Part shown: positions 62,978 through 64,000 of the stretch, one piece after another
Layout: every line of letters begins with the position of its first letter
Position numbering within the stretch: the stretch's first letter is position 1
Origin: Leptolyngbya sp. PCC 6406
GTDB taxonomy: Bacteria > Cyanobacteriota > Cyanobacteriia > Phormidesmidales > Phormidesmidaceae
Assembly (NCBI RefSeq): GCF_000332095.2
Contig: NZ_KI913949.1
Coordinates: 2,420,502 to 2,484,501 of the forward strand
DNA length: 64,000 bases
Direction of reading: 5' to 3'
Program-made: the position numbers and the translations under genes
Notes under the pieces: model-generated
Database searches by the model: none
What the model was told of the DNA's origin: nothing
Seen by the model: only the letters and a program-made list of their open reading frames with translations

Positions 62978-63026
62978 CCCCTTGATCTGCTGGGTCAAGT
63001 GAAGTGAGACCCAGCAGATCAAGGGG
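62978..63026. repeat. Perfect 19-bp inverted repeat with 11-nt loop
   Basis: CCCCTTGATCTGCTGGGTC (62978-62996) and its exact complement (63008-63026), in the divergent space between the CHAT gene and the DUF4160 gene, ~46 bp before the latter's start. It could be an operator or an RNA hairpin. Confidence 0.85.
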
Positions 63027-63072
63027 CTGAAACCCGCTATGCTCAGGATGAATCGCTGCCAGCACTGCCCAA

Positions 63073-63309
63073 ATGCCTACACTGTTGATCATTGGGCCAT
63101 ATCGGTTCTTTTGCTACGCCGGAGATCGTGACGAACCCCCCCACGTCCATGTTGAGCGTGACCAAGCGGAGGCCAAGTTTTGGCTAACTCCAGTTCGACT
63201 CCACAGCAATAAGGGGTTTAGTCGCAAAGAAATCAACCGTATTCAGAAGCAAGTCGAAGAGAATCAAGAGCAATTATTGGAGGGCTGGCATGACTTCTTT
63301 AATGGTTGA
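63073..63309 (+). CDS. DUF4160 protein
   Basis: A 78-residue protein with the family pattern GPYRFFCYAGDRDEPPHVHVERDQAEAKFWL and FSRKEINRIQKQVEENQEQLLEGWHDFF. DUF4160 genes are nearly always followed by DUF2442 genes, and the pair is suspected to be a toxin-antitoxin-like module, though this is unproven. It overlaps the DUF2442 gene by 20 bp. A decayed copy of the pair lies at ~14980-15306. Confidence 0.9.
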   Translation: MPTLLIIGPYRFFCYAGDRDEPPHVHVERDQAEAKFWLTPVRLHSNKGFSRKEINRIQKQVEENQEQLLEGWHDFFNG

Positions 63310-63598
63310 CTTAAAGGACATTCCCACCATTCAGTCAGTCGAGATCACTGATGACACCTTATCCGTTGACCTGGTAGATGGCCGGACGATTGCTGTGCCG
63401 ATCGCGTGGTATCCACGGCTGTTGCAGGGGTCTGCCAAAGAGCGACAGGACTGGCGACTGATTGGTCATGGCGCAGGAATTCATTGGAATCAGCTTGATG
63501 AAGACATCAGTGTCAAAAATCTGATTCTGGGTCAGCCCTCAGGAGAGAGCCAACCATCATTTCAGCGATGGCTAAGTCAGCATCAAGCAGCAGACTGA
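63290..63598 (+). CDS. DUF2442 protein
   Basis: A 102-residue protein: SVEITDDTLSVDLVDGRTIAVPIAWYPRLLQGSAKERQDWRLIGHGAGIHWNQLDEDISV, the complete DUF2442 pattern (small beta-rich domain with WYPRL and IHWxxLDEDI). It is encoded in a different frame, starting within the end of the DUF4160 gene, so translation is coupled. See the pseudogene at 14997 for a decayed copy. Confidence 0.9.
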   Translation: MTSLMVDLKDIPTIQSVEITDDTLSVDLVDGRTIAVPIAWYPRLLQGSAKERQDWRLIGHGAGIHWNQLDEDISVKNLILGQPSGESQPSFQRWLSQHQAAD

Positions 63599-63669
63599 GA
63601 AATGGCAAGCCCTGCGCCACTTGGCAGAAGGTGATGCCCTGTGATCAGTTCCATGCCTTATAGCTCCAC

Positions 63670-63712
63670 CTCACGGTTAAGCCGCATCCGACTCAATCGG
63701 CTTAACCGTGAG
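63670..63712. terminator. 15-bp perfect inverted repeat over the antitoxin stop codon
   Basis: CTCACGGTTAAGCCG (63670-63684), a 13-nt loop and CGGCTTAACCGTGAG (63698-63712). The left arm contains the stop codon of the minus-strand gene (63677-63679) and the right arm its last-but-ten codons. A two-way transcription stop for the convergent genes is plausible. Confidence 0.6.
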
Positions 63713-63994
63713 AGTCAGCCCCAGTGACCTCAGGACAGCGATCAAATTAACCAGCGTCGGGTTCCCCTGATCCGACAACATCTTGTAAAGACTCTGGCGA
63801 TTGAGATGGGTAATTTCAGCCAGTACCCCAATGCCACCATGGGCCGCCGTCACATAGCGCAGTGCCGTCAAAAACTCCTCAACCGATCCCCCCGCGATCG
63901 CGGTTGAGAGATATTCCGCCGCCACCTCCACATCCTGTAATTCCTCAATTAACAGGTCGTCATAATTTTCAGTTTGCCTGGGCTTGCTTTCCAT
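63677..63994 (-). CDS. HigA-type addiction-module antidote (COG3636)
   Basis: A 105-residue DNA-binding antitoxin. The N-terminal YDDLLIEELQDVEVAAEYLSTAI and the helix-turn-helix GGIGVLAEITHLNRQSLYKMLSDQGNPTLVNLIAVLRSLGLTLTV are the typical antidote pattern of the COG3657/COG3636 modules. In these modules the RelE/HigB-like toxin gene precedes the antidote, so it should lie just beyond the right edge. Toxin and antidote would form a complex that represses the operon. Confidence 0.85.
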   Translation of the reverse strand: MESKPRQTENYDDLLIEELQDVEVAAEYLSTAIAGGSVEEFLTALRYVTAAHGGIGVLAEITHLNRQSLYKMLSDQGNPTLVNLIAVLRSLGLTLTVKPIESDAA

Positions 63995-64000
63995 AATTGG

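Overview
This window reads as chromosomal DNA of a cyanobacterium, probably a non-picoplanktonic one. The palindrome GCGATCGC (HIP1, typical of cyanobacterial genomes) recurs throughout. Several small families are cyanobacterial (DUF2949, pentapeptide repeats), the clp cluster has plastid-like inactive ClpR subunits, and there is a large hybrid-kinase operon and two-partner secretion, CHAT and subtilase proteins. No rRNA and no CRISPR array were seen; there is one tRNA (Pro, GGG).

Layout. 1-7.9 kb: the start of a DevA/MacB-type ABC ATPase, a 1256-residue protein fusing a subtilisin-like protease to LysM, SH3 and two CHAP domains, and two divergent TldE/PmbA-like genes. 7.9-15.4 kb is an accessory, decaying region: short repeats, a VOC-like gene, a methyltransferase whose last codons come from an ISL3 element, that ISL3 element with a broken transposase, a DUF559 nuclease, a 147-bp MITE with a 10-bp target duplication, a group II intron relic, a HEPN (Ymh) protein, an intact VapBC pair, a VapBC relic, and a decayed copy of the DUF4160/DUF2442 pair that is intact at 63.1-63.6 kb.

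15.4-28.3 kb: a second subtilase with a P domain, a secreted duplicated protein, tRNA-Pro, mazG, DUF4058, a stand-alone RNase III domain behind a structured leader, an HsdR relic, DUF2949, DinB, a pentapeptide protein, ribokinase and NupC. 28.3-38.3 kb is signalling: four co-directional two-component genes. Three of them share an unnamed C-terminal helical module, and one of those has a HisKA helix pair but no ATPase domain. A HisKA-EAL protein and an IS630 fragment lie next to them.

38.3-48 kb: an HpnW-like oxidoreductase, an alkyltransferase-like protein, DUF29, a Trypco1 protein, a transglutaminase-like relic, an IS1-like insA gene interrupted by a 101-bp palindromic element, SbcD, and MoeB followed by a JAMM peptidase. 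48-58 kb: a TpsA/TpsB two-partner secretion pair, three clp genes (two catalytically dead), an SH3/peptidoglycan-binding protein, and a MarR regulator followed by a CodB-type permease. 58-64 kb: PhzF, a secreted TPR-CHAT protein, the DUF4160/DUF2442 pair and a HigA-type antitoxin.

Functions are inferred from reading the translations by eye; no database search was run.
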